From JBHFEI01 sp041928815 (GTDB lineage Bacteria > Pseudomonadota > Alphaproteobacteria > Rhizobiales > Rhizobiaceae): DNA of 64,000 nucleotides. The translations under genes were made by a program, and so were the position numbers. The stretch is taken from positions 248,001-312,000 of the forward strand of contig NZ_JBHFEI010000006.1 of the NCBI RefSeq assembly GCF_041928815.1, in the 5' to 3' direction. This document shows positions 25,549 through 33,848 of the stretch, one piece after another (the stretch's first letter is position 1; the number at the start of each line of letters is the position of its first letter). A model generated the notes under the pieces. The model saw only the letters and a program-made list of their open reading frames with translations. It searched no databases and was not told where the DNA came from.

Positions 25549-26196
25549 TCAGAGGTAGGGCGCGTGGTGGAAGTCGATCTCAAGCTGCATCGCCCGGCCG
25601 AAGATGCCGCTGAGCCGCCCCTGTTCCGCGTCGCCGAGCGTTTCGCCGGCGGCATCCAGCTCTGCCTTCAGCCAGTTCGCCTGGTCGGCGAAACCGGGAT
25701 CGACATGCAGATCGACCCATTCCTTCAGCAGCGGATCGCTGATCGCACAGGCCGCCGCCTGCTTCGACCAGGTCCAGTACATCCATTCGGCGGCGAACAT
25801 GGCCGCGACCGTATCGAGGAAGCCACCGTCGCGGGCGATACCCAGCATGCCGGCGCGAAAAGCCACGACCTCCGGGATATCGACATCATAGGTCGAGGGG
25901 TCGATCGCGCGCGTGGCAAAGACCTTCTCGAAATAGGCGATCTGGTGATTGGCGAGCGCATCAAGCACGGCGATCAGCCAGCGCTTCTGCGCGATCGTCC
26001 CGGCCTTCGCCGTCGCATAGGCGAAGATGGACATAGCGGTGTCGACGAAGGCGCCCTCGAAGACGAGGTAACGCTCGAACTGTTCCTTCGTCAGCCGGTC
26101 GGCCTTGACGTCCTCGACGAAGCGATGCGCCAGCATCGCCTGGAAGACGGCATCGTTTTCGCGGAGAATCCGCTCGGACAGGGTTTCCCTTGCCAT
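25549..26196 (-). CDS. TenA-family protein (TenA_E-like, lacks catalytic Cys)
   Basis: The 215-residue all-helical protein shows the TenA/thiaminase II pattern: FQAMLAHRFVEDVKADRLTKEQFERYL, YWTWSK, and the C-terminal Glu in MQLEIDFHHAPY. In classical TenA the helix carrying the active Cys reads like PCxWxY; here the equivalent is AAEWMYW, without Cys. That places it in the TenA_E subclass, whose members use paired acids to hydrolyse aminopyrimidine C-N bonds or have other roles. It sits in an operon with sugar transport and a ribokinase-like kinase, with no thiamine genes near, so a new C-N hydrolase activity on a sugar conjugate is plausible. Confidence 0.82.
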   Translation of the reverse strand: MARETLSERILRENDAVFQAMLAHRFVEDVKADRLTKEQFERYLVFEGAFVDTAMSIFAYATAKAGTIAQKRWLIAVLDALANHQIAYFEKVFATRAIDPSTYDVDIPEVVAFRAGMLGIARDGGFLDTVAAMFAAEWMYWTWSKQAAACAISDPLLKEWVDLHVDPGFADQANWLKAELDAAGETLGDAEQGRLSGIFGRAMQLEIDFHHAPYL

Positions 26197-26198
26197 GG

Positions 26199-27041
26199 TC
26201 AGCCTCCCAGTCCTTCTGCCGCCACCGCGCGGAACTCCCGCACCCGCGCCGGATCGACCGGGTTCCACCAGACGCCGTCGACCTTCAGCGAGGAGGCGAC
26301 GATGACACCGTTGGTGCGGCCGAGGATCGCGACGATGTTGTCCTTCGTGACGCCGGAACCGACGAGCAGCGGCAGATGGGTGGCGGCCGCGATCTCGTCG
26401 ATCTCCTCGAGCGTGGCGGCATTGCCGGTGCGCTGGCCGGTGGCGATGATGCCGTCGGCGTCGAAGAAGGCGAGGTCGCGCGTCAGTTCCCCGATGGAGC
26501 GGTCGGCGACGATCGCGTGGCTGCCATGCTTCACATGGCTGTCGGCAAAGACCTTGACGTGCTCGGCGCGCAGAAGCGCGCGGTAGCGCAGCGCCTCGCC
26601 GGCCCGACCCTCCATGAAGCCTTCGTTCGCCACATAGGCATTGGCCCACTGGTTGACGCGGATGAATTTCGCGCCGCCCGCCATCGCCACGGCAAAGGCC
26701 GGGATCGGCGCGTTGGCGAGCACGTTGATGCCGAGCGGCACGCCGATCGCGCGCGCGATCCGGTCGGTGACGACGGAGAGGAAGCCGGTCGTCTCCGGCC
26801 CCATGTCCTCCGGCTTCGAGAACGGGATGTCGCCGTGGTTCTCGATGATCAGCCCGTGCAGGCCGCCTTCGATCAGCGCCTCAGCGTCGCGCATGCAGAG
26901 ATCGTAGAGGCTGTTCATGTCGGCGCCGCGATAGCGGGGCGCGCCGGGAAAGGCCGGGCAATGGATCATGCCGATCAGCGCCTTGTCGACGCCGAAGATG
27001 TCGCGAACGGCATGGGCCTCGCGATCCGAAATCAGTTGCAT
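26199..27041 (-). CDS. BtpA/SgcQ-family TIM-barrel protein
   Basis: The 280-residue protein has the BtpA family hallmark ALIGMIHCPAFPGAPRY near the N-terminus. It continues with GLHGLIIENHGDIPF, VPLGINVLANAP, KFIRVNQWANAYV and PLLVGSGVTKDNI, phosphate-gripping loops of a beta/alpha barrel. BtpA was named for photosystem I assembly in cyanobacteria; the E. coli relative SgcQ lies in a sugar cluster and has no proven reaction. Here it is 3 bp from the TenA-like gene in a sugar operon. A lyase, epimerase or glycosidase step on a phosphorylated intermediate is likely but unproven. Confidence 0.87.
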   Translation of the reverse strand: MQLISDREAHAVRDIFGVDKALIGMIHCPAFPGAPRYRGADMNSLYDLCMRDAEALIEGGLHGLIIENHGDIPFSKPEDMGPETTGFLSVVTDRIARAIGVPLGINVLANAPIPAFAVAMAGGAKFIRVNQWANAYVANEGFMEGRAGEALRYRALLRAEHVKVFADSHVKHGSHAIVADRSIGELTRDLAFFDADGIIATGQRTGNAATLEEIDEIAAATHLPLLVGSGVTKDNIVAILGRTNGVIVASSLKVDGVWWNPVDPARVREFRAVAAEGLGG

Positions 27042-27093
27042 GGGCGTGTCCTCAAGGGGTCGCGGGCGGGATCGGGATCCCGCCCTTCGGGGC

Positions 27094-27858
27094 TCAGAGC
27101 TTGGTCATCCAGCCGAGGATGTTCTTCCAGAGGATGCCGTAGCCCTCCCAGGCACAGAAGGCGGGGGACAGCCAGTGCGGCCCGATGTCGGAGGTCCACA
27201 CCGCGGTACGGCCCTCGCCGTAGCCGCCGAGGACCAGCAGCGGATGGCCGCCTTCGCTTTCCGGCAGGCGGGCGACGACGTCGGCACCCTCGCGCAGCTC
27301 CACCTCGTTGACGCCGAGGAGCAGCGGCCAGTCGCCGGCCGGAATGCCGGCAAGGATCGGATGCTGCGGCTTGACGATCTCGGCGACGAGGCCTTCGGGG
27401 ATCTCCACCCGGTCGTCATAGGGCAGGCAGGTGACCGGCAGCACGTCTTCGACCGGCGTGCGGCGCCAGCGTGCCTTGCCGTCGATGCCCTGGAAGGAGA
27501 AATAGCCGCCGCACATCAGAAGGCCGCCGCCCTTCTCGACCCAGGCCTTGATCAGCTTCAGCCGGTTCGGCACGGTGCGCGAATGCAGCCAGACCTCCGG
27601 CGGCAGCAGCAGCGAATTGGCGCCGATGTCGGAGAGGATGATGCCGTCATAGGCGTCGAGGCCGGCCATGTCGAAGGGGAATTTCTCCACCGCTTCGTGG
27701 GCGGGCATGTAGGTCAGTTCGAAGTCGCTGCCCTTCAACGCCGCGACGAGCGGCTCGGCGCCGAGATGGAAGGTGACGCTGCCGAACTGGTCGAAACCCT
27801 TGTAGTGGGTGGCGGAACTCACCCAGCTTTCGCCGACGAGGAGGATTTTCTTGGTCAT
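27094..27858 (-). CDS. GATase-like protein of the PF07090 type (copy A)
   Basis: The 254-residue protein begins KILLVGESWVSSATHYKGFDQFGS and has the flavodoxin/glutamine-amidotransferase-like strands IILSDIGANS, GGLLMCGGYFSFQGI and GRTAVWTSDIGPHW. This matches the putative cytoplasmic GATase-like family PF07090. No activity is established. The nucleophile-elbow position carries Cys (LMCGGY) here, whereas the paralog at 35050-35826 has Met, so a conserved thiol mechanism is doubtful. The two proteins are about two-thirds identical by eye. It sits between the PTE-family and BtpA-family genes in the operon, 52 and 32 bp from its neighbours. Confidence 0.85.
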   Translation of the reverse strand: MTKKILLVGESWVSSATHYKGFDQFGSVTFHLGAEPLVAALKGSDFELTYMPAHEAVEKFPFDMAGLDAYDGIILSDIGANSLLLPPEVWLHSRTVPNRLKLIKAWVEKGGGLLMCGGYFSFQGIDGKARWRRTPVEDVLPVTCLPYDDRVEIPEGLVAEIVKPQHPILAGIPAGDWPLLLGVNEVELREGADVVARLPESEGGHPLLVLGGYGEGRTAVWTSDIGPHWLSPAFCAWEGYGILWKNILGWMTKL

Positions 27859-27890
27859 GGTCGTGGTCCTTGCAAAAAGGGAGCGCGGGA

Positions 27891-28955
27891 TCAGGCGGCC
27901 TCGAACACCGAGCGCGGATTGGCCGTCATCAGCCGCACGAGGCTTTCGTCGTCGAGGCCGTGCCGTTTCAGGCGCGGCAGGAAATGTTTGAGGATATAGG
28001 CGTAGCCGTTGCCGCCATACCGGGTCAGCATCATCTTCAGGAAGACGTCGTGCGACAGAAGGATGCGGCCGAGATGGCCCATTTCCACCAGCCTGACGAT
28101 GGCGCGGGCGCATTCCTCGTCGCTCGGGCACTGCACCTGCTGGTCGGCATAGAAGAAATCCATGCCGATCATGTCGTATTCGAGGAAGGCGCCGCGCTCC
28201 GCCAGTTCGCTCTGGTAGGCAAGGTCGCCATGCGACGGGTTCATGTGGCAGAGCACGGTGTGGCGGAGATCCCCGCCCTCCTCCGCGACGATGTCGAGCA
28301 CCCGGTGGCCGAAGCGGAACCAGCCGGGCAGGTGCACCATCAGCGGCAGGCCGGTGCGCACCTGCGCCTGCGCCGCGCCGCGCAGAGATTTCTCCTCGTC
28401 CGCCGTGAAATCGGAGGAGACGCCGATCTCGCCGATCAGCCCCGGCCGGACGCCCGTTGAGCCGACGCCGTCGAGCGCCTCGGAGACGATGTCGTCCGCG
28501 ATGTCCTTGACGCTCATCGCCGAAAGTTCCGGCGGATGGGACGAGCCGAGATAGTAGCCGGCGCCCATGACGATGTTGAGCCCGGAGGCCTCGGAGATCC
28601 GCTTCAGCGCGGCCGGTTCACGGCCGATGCTCTTGCAGGTCGGCTCGACGACGGTGCGGCCGCCCTGTTCGGCAAAGGCCTTCAGTTCCTCGATCGCCAG
28701 CGGCTCGTCGTCCAGTGTGATGTTGTGCTTGTTGACGAAGGGATCCTGATGCAGCTCGCCGAGGATCTCGATGCAGACGAAACTGGTCGCCAGATACTGC
28801 CGCTCCGGCGTCTTCGGCGCGTGCCACCAGCAGGAGCAGTCGTTGAGGATGTGCTCGTGCATCAGCGTGACGCCGAGGCTCGCGACGTCGACGGCGCCGG
28901 TGACCGTCACAACCTTGCCCGAGCGGACGTGACCTTCGGAAAGTTCATCGACCAT
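27891..28955 (-). CDS. Phosphotriesterase-family metal-dependent hydrolase
   Basis: The 354-residue amidohydrolase-superfamily protein has the first metal-binding pair HEH (His33, His35 in LMHEHIL). It also has conserved His in LMVHLPGW and LCHMNPSHGD, and the catalytic Asp in LLSHDVF. The bridging residue, Lys in classical PTE, is Glu in LIGEIG, as in the E. coli Php type. Family members are lactonases, sugar-lactone phosphatases or phosphotriesterases, so a lactone or ester of the transported sugar is the likely substrate. It starts 3 bp after the permease gene. The start ATG at 28955 has a GGAGATGA upstream. Confidence 0.88.
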   Translation of the reverse strand: MVDELSEGHVRSGKVVTVTGAVDVASLGVTLMHEHILNDCSCWWHAPKTPERQYLATSFVCIEILGELHQDPFVNKHNITLDDEPLAIEELKAFAEQGGRTVVEPTCKSIGREPAALKRISEASGLNIVMGAGYYLGSSHPPELSAMSVKDIADDIVSEALDGVGSTGVRPGLIGEIGVSSDFTADEEKSLRGAAQAQVRTGLPLMVHLPGWFRFGHRVLDIVAEEGGDLRHTVLCHMNPSHGDLAYQSELAERGAFLEYDMIGMDFFYADQQVQCPSDEECARAIVRLVEMGHLGRILLSHDVFLKMMLTRYGGNGYAYILKHFLPRLKRHGLDDESLVRLMTANPRSVFEAA

Positions 28956-28958
28956 GAG

Positions 28959-29963
28959 TCATCTCCTCTTCGCCGCGCCGAAGCGGAAATTGGTGGTGAA
29001 GATCCGCGTGTTCAGCCAGATGGCGACGAGGATGATGGCGCCGGTGACGATCTGGGTGAAGAAGGGCGAGATGTGCATGAGGATCAGGCCGTTGCCGATG
29101 ACGGCGATGGTCATCGTGCCGAGCACGGTGCCGAGCATCGTTCCGCGCCCGCCCATCAGCGACGTGCCGCCGAGCACGACGGCGGCGATTACCTGAAGCT
29201 CGAAGCCGACCGCCGCATTGGACGAGCCCGAACCGAGCCGCGCGGCGATCAAAAGGCCCGCCACGGCGCAGGCGATGCCGGCGACCATGTAGACCGAGGT
29301 GATCACCCATTTCGCCGGCATGCCGACGCGGCGCGCGGCTTCCATGTTCGAGCCGACGGCGATCACCTGCCGGCCGTATTTCGTCGCGGCCAGCACGACA
29401 TAGCCGACAACGGTGACGACGACGGCGATGAGCGCCGGGATCGGCACGCCGGCGATCACGCCGCGCCCGAGTTCGAAGAAGCCCGGCGCGTCCTTGATCG
29501 GGATCGAATACCCTTGTGTCAGATAGAGCGCGAAGCCGCGCAGGATCGACAGGCCCGCCAGCGTGACGATGAAGGCGGGAATGCCCTGATAGGCGACGAA
29601 CCAGCCCTGCGCCAGGCCGGTCACCGCGCCGAAGGCGATCATGGCGACGACGACGGAGGGCCAAGGATAGCCCATCGCCATGATGATCGCGGCGAGCGCA
29701 TTGATCAGCGCCACCTGCGAGCCGACCGAAAGATCGATGCCGCCGGTGATGATGACGAAGGTCATGGCGATGGCGACGATCAGGATGGGAGCCGCCTGCC
29801 TGACCACGTTGAGGATGTTGCCGAGCGTCAGGAAGTTGTCGCTGCCGAGGGTGAAGAGCACCATGCAGAGCAGGAAGAAGATGGCGATCGAGAGCACCTG
29901 CGCGTGCTCGGCGACGAAATCGGCGAGCGGCGAGCCCTGGGCCCGTTCGGTATAGGCGGTCAA
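28959..29963 (-). CDS. Sugar ABC transporter permease (RbsC/FrcC-like)
   Basis: The 334-residue inner-membrane protein has about ten transmembrane helices. It carries FVIITGGIDLSVGSQVAL (the family's conserved substrate-pore motif), NMEAARRVGMPAKW and AAVVLGGTSLMGGRGT (the ATPase-docking region). This is the BPD_transp_2 permease type of CUT2 importers. A single permease gene suggests a homodimeric channel. Its start overlaps the ATPase stop by 4 bp. Confidence 0.94.
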   Translation of the reverse strand: MTAYTERAQGSPLADFVAEHAQVLSIAIFFLLCMVLFTLGSDNFLTLGNILNVVRQAAPILIVAIAMTFVIITGGIDLSVGSQVALINALAAIIMAMGYPWPSVVVAMIAFGAVTGLAQGWFVAYQGIPAFIVTLAGLSILRGFALYLTQGYSIPIKDAPGFFELGRGVIAGVPIPALIAVVVTVVGYVVLAATKYGRQVIAVGSNMEAARRVGMPAKWVITSVYMVAGIACAVAGLLIAARLGSGSSNAAVGFELQVIAAVVLGGTSLMGGRGTMLGTVLGTMTIAVIGNGLILMHISPFFTQIVTGAIILVAIWLNTRIFTTNFRFGAAKRR

Positions 29964-30766
29964 TGGCGTGCTCCTTCGCCGACGATCAGCTTGACGAGGT
30001 CTTCAAGGCTGGTGTTGCCGATCTGCCGTTCGGCGACCTTGGTGCCTTCGTACATGACGGCGATGCGGTCGCAGACGCGGAAGAGATCCTGCAGCCGGTG
30101 GGTGATGAGGATGACGGAAACGCCTTGCGCCTTGACGCGGTTGATGAGCGCCAGCACCGCCTCGACCTCGGCCACGGCGAGCGCCGATGTCGGCTCGTCC
30201 ATGATCAGCACCTTCGGCTTGAACGAGGCCGCGCGTGCGATGGCGATCGCCTGCCGCTGGCCGCCGGAAAGCTTTTCCACCTTCGCCGTGAGTTTGGGGA
30301 TGCGGATTTCGAGCGCATCGAGCATCTTGCGCGCTTCCGCCAGCATGGTCGCCTTGTCGAGGAAGGGTCCCTTCGTCAATTCGCGGCCGAGGAAGAGATT
30401 GCCGACGACGTCGATATGGTCGCAGAGGCTCAAATCCTGGAACACCATCTCGATGTTGCGCGCCCGCGCATCGGCCGGGCCGGTGAAGCGAACCTCCTCG
30501 CCTTCCAGCGTGATCGTGCCGCCATCGGGGATATAGGTGCCGGAGATCACCTTGGTCAGCGTCGACTTGCCCGCGGCATTGTCGCCGACGAGGCCGAGGC
30601 ATTCGCCCGGAAAGATGTCGAGGTCGACGCCGCGCAGCGCCTGGTGCGATCCAAAGGTCTTGCGGATGCCCTTGAGCGCGATGCGCGCGGGGCGGTTCGG
30701 CCGAACGCCGGAGGGGACTTCCCCTCCGGCACCGGCGGCAAAGGGCTGCCGGTCGTCAGCGATCAT
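29960..30766 (-). CDS. Sugar ABC transporter ATP-binding protein, single ABC domain
   Basis: The 268-residue ATPase has Walker A GDNAAGKST, signature LSGGQRQAIAIARA, Walker B VLIMDEPTSAL and a His in LITHRL. Most CUT2 sugar importers have a fused double-ABC protein of about 500 residues (RbsA); this has only one, as in FrcA of Sinorhizobium. The first 30 residues are a polar extension over which a perfect hairpin (30707-30730) is encoded. The ATG overlaps the binding-protein stop by 4 bp, which supports this start. Confidence 0.93.
   Translation of the reverse strand: MIADDRQPFAAGAGGEVPSGVRPNRPARIALKGIRKTFGSHQALRGVDLDIFPGECLGLVGDNAAGKSTLTKVISGTYIPDGGTITLEGEEVRFTGPADARARNIEMVFQDLSLCDHIDVVGNLFLGRELTKGPFLDKATMLAEARKMLDALEIRIPKLTAKVEKLSGGQRQAIAIARAASFKPKVLIMDEPTSALAVAEVEAVLALINRVKAQGVSVILITHRLQDLFRVCDRIAVMYEGTKVAERQIGNTSLEDLVKLIVGEGARH
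30707..30730 (-). other. Perfect 10-bp hairpin at the binding-protein/ATPase junction
   Basis: GCCGGAGGGG (30707-30716) and CCCCTCCGGC (30721-30730) form a perfect stem with a 4-nt loop, just after the binding-protein stop and inside the first codons of the ATPase. There is no T-tract after it. Such structures usually protect the upstream mRNA so that the binding protein is made in excess. Confidence 0.55.
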
Positions 30767-31710
30767 TTGAACACGGCCCGGTAGGGTTCGACATTCTCCT
30801 TCGTGACGATGGTGATCGGCACCGAGACGACCTTGTCGACCGTGCCGCCGGAGGAGAGCTTGATCAGCGCGTCGACCGCGGCCGCGCCCATCAGCGACGG
30901 ATCCTGCTGCACGACGGCGGCGACATAGCCCTTGTCGATGCCGGCAATGACATCCGCCGTCAGGTCCCAGCCGAACACCTTGATCGTGTCCTGCTTTCCC
31001 TGGCTCTCAACCGCGGCGACCGCGCCGACCAGCGCCGGCTCGCCGGTGGCGTAGATGGCGGTCAGGTCCGGATTGGCGGTGATCAGATTCTCGGCGGCGG
31101 CGAGCGCGTTGTCCTGGATGTTCTGGCCGTCGACGACGCCGGCGACCGTGATGCCGTCATTGCCGGCGATCGCCTCCTCAAAACCCTTCTGGCGGACGTT
31201 CTGGATGTAGGAATTCAGCGCGCCGACGATGCCGATCTTCGCCTTGCCGTCCGCATTCGCCTTGACGTAGTCGACGAAGTATTTGCCGATGTCGGCGCCG
31301 GCCTTGGCATTGTCGACGCCGATCTGCGCCTTCTGCGGGCCTTCCGGCAGGATGGCGTCGATGGCGACGACCGGGATGCCGGCGTCGGCCGCCTGGGTCA
31401 CCGCCGGCATGATGCCGTTGACGTCGATGGCGACGACGGCCATGCCCGCCACCTTCTCCTGGATATAGGTCTCGATGGCGCTGTTCTGGGCGGTCGCCTC
31501 GTTGTTGGCGTTGAAGATCACCAGCTTGACGCCGGCATCGGCCGCAGCCTTCTCCGCGCCGCGGTTCATGTCGTTGAAGAACAGCGCCTGCTGGTTGATC
31601 TGCACCAGCGCGAAGGTCTTGTCCTCGGCGGAGACCGTCGTGGCAAAGGCGGTGAGCGCAGTGAAGCCGGCGGCGGCGATCAGGGTTCTGCGTGTCAGTC
31701 CGAAGGTCAT
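30763..31710 (-). CDS. Sugar ABC transporter substrate-binding protein (operon A)
   Basis: The 315-residue protein has a twin-arginine-like signal (GLTRRTLIAAAGFTALTAFA, ending VSA), unusual for this family and pointing to Tat export. The mature part is a type-I periplasmic binding protein of the RbsB/Peripla_BP_4 class. It contains TFALVQINQQALFFNDMNRGA, VVAIDAILPEG and ATGEPALVGAVAAVES. Similar proteins bind pentoses, fructose or AI-2-like sugars. The ATG at 31710 is preferred over an upstream in-frame start that would overlap lacI. It is the first gene after lacI in the operon. Confidence 0.93.
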   Translation of the reverse strand: MTFGLTRRTLIAAAGFTALTAFATTVSAEDKTFALVQINQQALFFNDMNRGAEKAAADAGVKLVIFNANNEATAQNSAIETYIQEKVAGMAVVAIDVNGIMPAVTQAADAGIPVVAIDAILPEGPQKAQIGVDNAKAGADIGKYFVDYVKANADGKAKIGIVGALNSYIQNVRQKGFEEAIAGNDGITVAGVVDGQNIQDNALAAAENLITANPDLTAIYATGEPALVGAVAAVESQGKQDTIKVFGWDLTADVIAGIDKGYVAAVVQQDPSLMGAAAVDALIKLSSGGTVDKVVSVPITIVTKENVEPYRAVFK

Positions 31711-31714
31711 GTTC

Positions 31715-32782
31715 TCATCCTCTTTTGGTTTTGGCTTTATGGTTCTGGCCGGTGCCTGATTGTTGCCTCGCCGGCGGCGCAACCGAGTTCCGCACGACGA
31801 TTTCGACGGGAAGGAGTTCCTCGAACGCCGAAGCGCCCTCCTTCCGATGGGTGTCCAGCAGCAGTTCCAGCGAGCGGCGGCCGATCGCGCGCACCGGCTG
31901 GTGGATCGCCGTCAGCGGCGGCGAGAAGAGATGCAGCGGCCCGACATCGTCGAAGCCGACCACCGAGACGTCGCCGGGAACGGAAACGCCCGCATCGCGG
32001 AACACCTCGATCAGGCCGATGGCGATCTCGTCCGACGAGGCGAAGATCGCCGTCGCGCCGCTGCGTTCGTCGATGAAGCGCTTCGCCGCCTCCCGGCCAT
32101 AGGCGATCGTATACTCGCCGCTGTAGCGATCGACGCGCGCCGCCTCGCCATGCGCTTCATGAAGCGCGCGCGAGAGGCCGGCATGGCGGCGCAGCGCGCT
32201 GATCATCCGCGTGTCGCCGCCGATGAAGATGACATGGGCGTGGCCGTGCTCCGCCAGATGCAGGCCGGCGAGGTAGCCGCCCTGGTCGTTGTCGCAGAAG
32301 AGTTTCGGCGCATCCGCGCCGGGCACGTCCTCGTCGACAACCACGACCCGGCCAGAACGGTTGATCAGGGCGGCGAGCGCGCCGTCGTCGGCATGGTTGG
32401 TGACGAAGATCAGCCCGTCGACATGGTTGCGGTCGATCAGTTGCAGATATTCGATCTCGCGGCCCGGCCGGTTCAGCGTCGCATGCAGCGAAACGGCGAG
32501 CCGCTTCTCGTCCGCCATCTCCTCGACCGCGGCCACGAGGGTGGCGAAGAAGGGATTGGCGATGTCCGGCACCACGAGCCCGACCGTGTCGCTGCGCCCC
32601 ATGCTGAGGCGGCGCGCATGCGGATTGGGCCGGTAGTTCAGTGCGGCAATCGCGTCCTCGATGCGCTTCTTCGTCTCGAAGGGCAGGTCGAGCGAGCCGT
32701 TGACGAGCCGCGACACCGTCGTCACCGACACGCCGGCGGCAGCCGCAACATCCTTCAAACTGGGTGTCATACCCTTGGCCAC
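31715..32782 (-). CDS. LacI-family repressor of sugar operon A
   Basis: The 355-residue regulator has the LacI HTH and hinge (SLKDVAAAAGVSVTTVSRLVNG, YRPNPHARRLS) and a periplasmic-binding-like sensor domain. The GTG at 32782 has GAGGGG 7 bp upstream, while an ATG four codons on would be too close to any Shine-Dalgarno sequence. A perfect operator, GTAAAGCGCTTTAC, lies 43 bp upstream of the start. It leads the operon that continues for eight genes to 24646, so it should repress its own operon and respond to the sugar. The binding-protein gene follows by 4 bp. Confidence 0.93.
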   Translation of the reverse strand: MAKGMTPSLKDVAAAAGVSVTTVSRLVNGSLDLPFETKKRIEDAIAALNYRPNPHARRLSMGRSDTVGLVVPDIANPFFATLVAAVEEMADEKRLAVSLHATLNRPGREIEYLQLIDRNHVDGLIFVTNHADDGALAALINRSGRVVVVDEDVPGADAPKLFCDNDQGGYLAGLHLAEHGHAHVIFIGGDTRMISALRRHAGLSRALHEAHGEAARVDRYSGEYTIAYGREAAKRFIDERSGATAIFASSDEIAIGLIEVFRDAGVSVPGDVSVVGFDDVGPLHLFSPPLTAIHQPVRAIGRRSLELLLDTHRKEGASAFEELLPVEIVVRNSVAPPARQQSGTGQNHKAKTKRG

Positions 32783-32811
32783 GGCCGATCCCCTCGCGCC
32801 CTCCGCCTTTT

Positions 32812-32868
32812 GTAAAGCGGTTTAGTAAAGCGCTTTACAAGAAAAGAATGATTGCCGGATTTTGTCAA
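32812..32868 (-). promoter_or_regulatory. Promoter and LacI operators for sugar operon A
   Basis: On the minus strand a consensus -35, TTGACA (32863-32868), is followed 17 bp later by a weak -10, TTTTCT (32840-32845). Right behind are a perfect 14-bp palindrome, GTAAAGCGCTTTAC (32825-32838), and an abutting imperfect copy, GTAAAGCGGTTTAG (32812-32825). Core-CG palindromes of this length are typical LacI-family operators, and the position just downstream of the promoter fits repression. Confidence 0.75.
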
Positions 32869-32986
32869 CCGCGACGCCGTAAAAAACCGTCAAGGACCGT
32901 CGTGCCCGTATCCGCCGGTAAAAACCGATCCGGAACCGCGGCCGTCTCGTAGACTGCATGGGAAGACAGGACCGGGAGATCCCTTG

Positions 32987-33493
32987 ATGATACGCGCTTT
33001 TGCCATATCCGCCTTCGCAGCACTCGGGCTTCTGTCAGCGGCATCCGCGACACAGGCCACCGATTTCACGCTCGAAGGCTATTTTTCCGGAAAGACAACG
33101 GCACGCGGCAGTTTCAGTGCCATCAATGGCGTCAAACGCGGCTTCGACGTCGATCTCTTCGGGCGCTGGAACGGAACGCGGCTGCTCTTGCGCGAGGATT
33201 TCCGCTACGACGACGGCGTGCGCGACCGCAAGACCTGGACCTTCATCAAGACCGGCCCCGGGCGGTATACCGGCACGCGCGAAGATGTGATCGGCGAGAC
33301 GGTGGTGCGCATCGAGGGCAAGGTCGCGCGCTTCACCTATCTCGTCCTGCTCGATCCGGCCGACCCCTCAAGCAAGGTCCGCTTTTTTGATACGATGCGG
33401 CTCAATCCGGACGGGACCGTGGAAAACAAGGCCCTCGTGACCAAGTATGGCTTCCCGGTCGCCCTTACCCGCGTCGACTTCCGGCGGGAGTGA
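32987..33493 (+). CDS. DUF3833 family secreted protein
   Basis: The 168-residue protein has an N-terminal signal peptide (MIRAFAISAFAALGLLSAASA) without a lipobox Cys. Its body matches DUF3833: FTLEGYFSGKTTARGSF, EDFRYDDGVRDRKTWTF and GTREDVIGETV. The family is of unknown function, often lipoprotein; here it seems periplasmic rather than lipidated. It sits between the two divergent sugar operons with its own orientation and shows no obvious tie to them. Confidence 0.85.
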   Translation: MIRAFAISAFAALGLLSAASATQATDFTLEGYFSGKTTARGSFSAINGVKRGFDVDLFGRWNGTRLLLREDFRYDDGVRDRKTWTFIKTGPGRYTGTREDVIGETVVRIEGKVARFTYLVLLDPADPSSKVRFFDTMRLNPDGTVENKALVTKYGFPVALTRVDFRRE

Positions 33494-33848
33494 CCGAGGG
33501 CATCGTCGGTTTGCGCCTCGGTCACGCCGTTCGCACCCTTGAAGGCGGACTAGCACGACGCGAGGTGCCACTATTGCTTTGCCATCTTCACGACCGGCAA
33601 TGCGACCGCCCGTGGAGCCAAAGCCGTGCCGACAACGTCAAGCGCGCGACCACACAGACGGCGGGCGCAGTGGCGCCTGCTAGAAAATTGAAATAACTTC
33701 AAAAAACTACTGATTTTGATAAAAAATTCCCGTCAATAGTTCTAAAAATTCTATTCTTAAGTGGATTAGAGTAAATAATAGAATATTTTTCCATTGAACG
33801 TGCAAAAATCCATTGCTAGCGTTGAAGCGCTTCAACTGGATCCATGCT
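33494..33848. other. Non-coding gap with an AT-rich island
   Basis: No gene is supported in this 355-bp stretch. From about 33690 to 33820 the sequence becomes strikingly AT-rich, with long runs such as AAAAAATTCCCG and AATAATAGAATATTTTT, unlike the surrounding high-GC DNA. It immediately precedes the operator palindrome and the start of the LacI-PfkB fusion gene. It likely holds the promoter for sugar operon B; no single -35/-10 pair stands out. Confidence 0.6.
33821..33836. promoter_or_regulatory. Perfect 16-bp LacI-type operator before operon B
   Basis: GTTGAAGCGCTTCAAC is a perfect palindrome ending 12 bp before the GTG start of the LacI-PfkB fusion. Its AAGCGCTT core is shared with the operon A operator. 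The position over the translation start region suggests autoregulation by the fusion protein. Confidence 0.75.

Noticed and set aside
30707..30730. Perfect hairpin considered as a Rho-independent terminator
   Set aside because: No T-tract follows on the transcribed strand, and the operon continues with overlapping genes.
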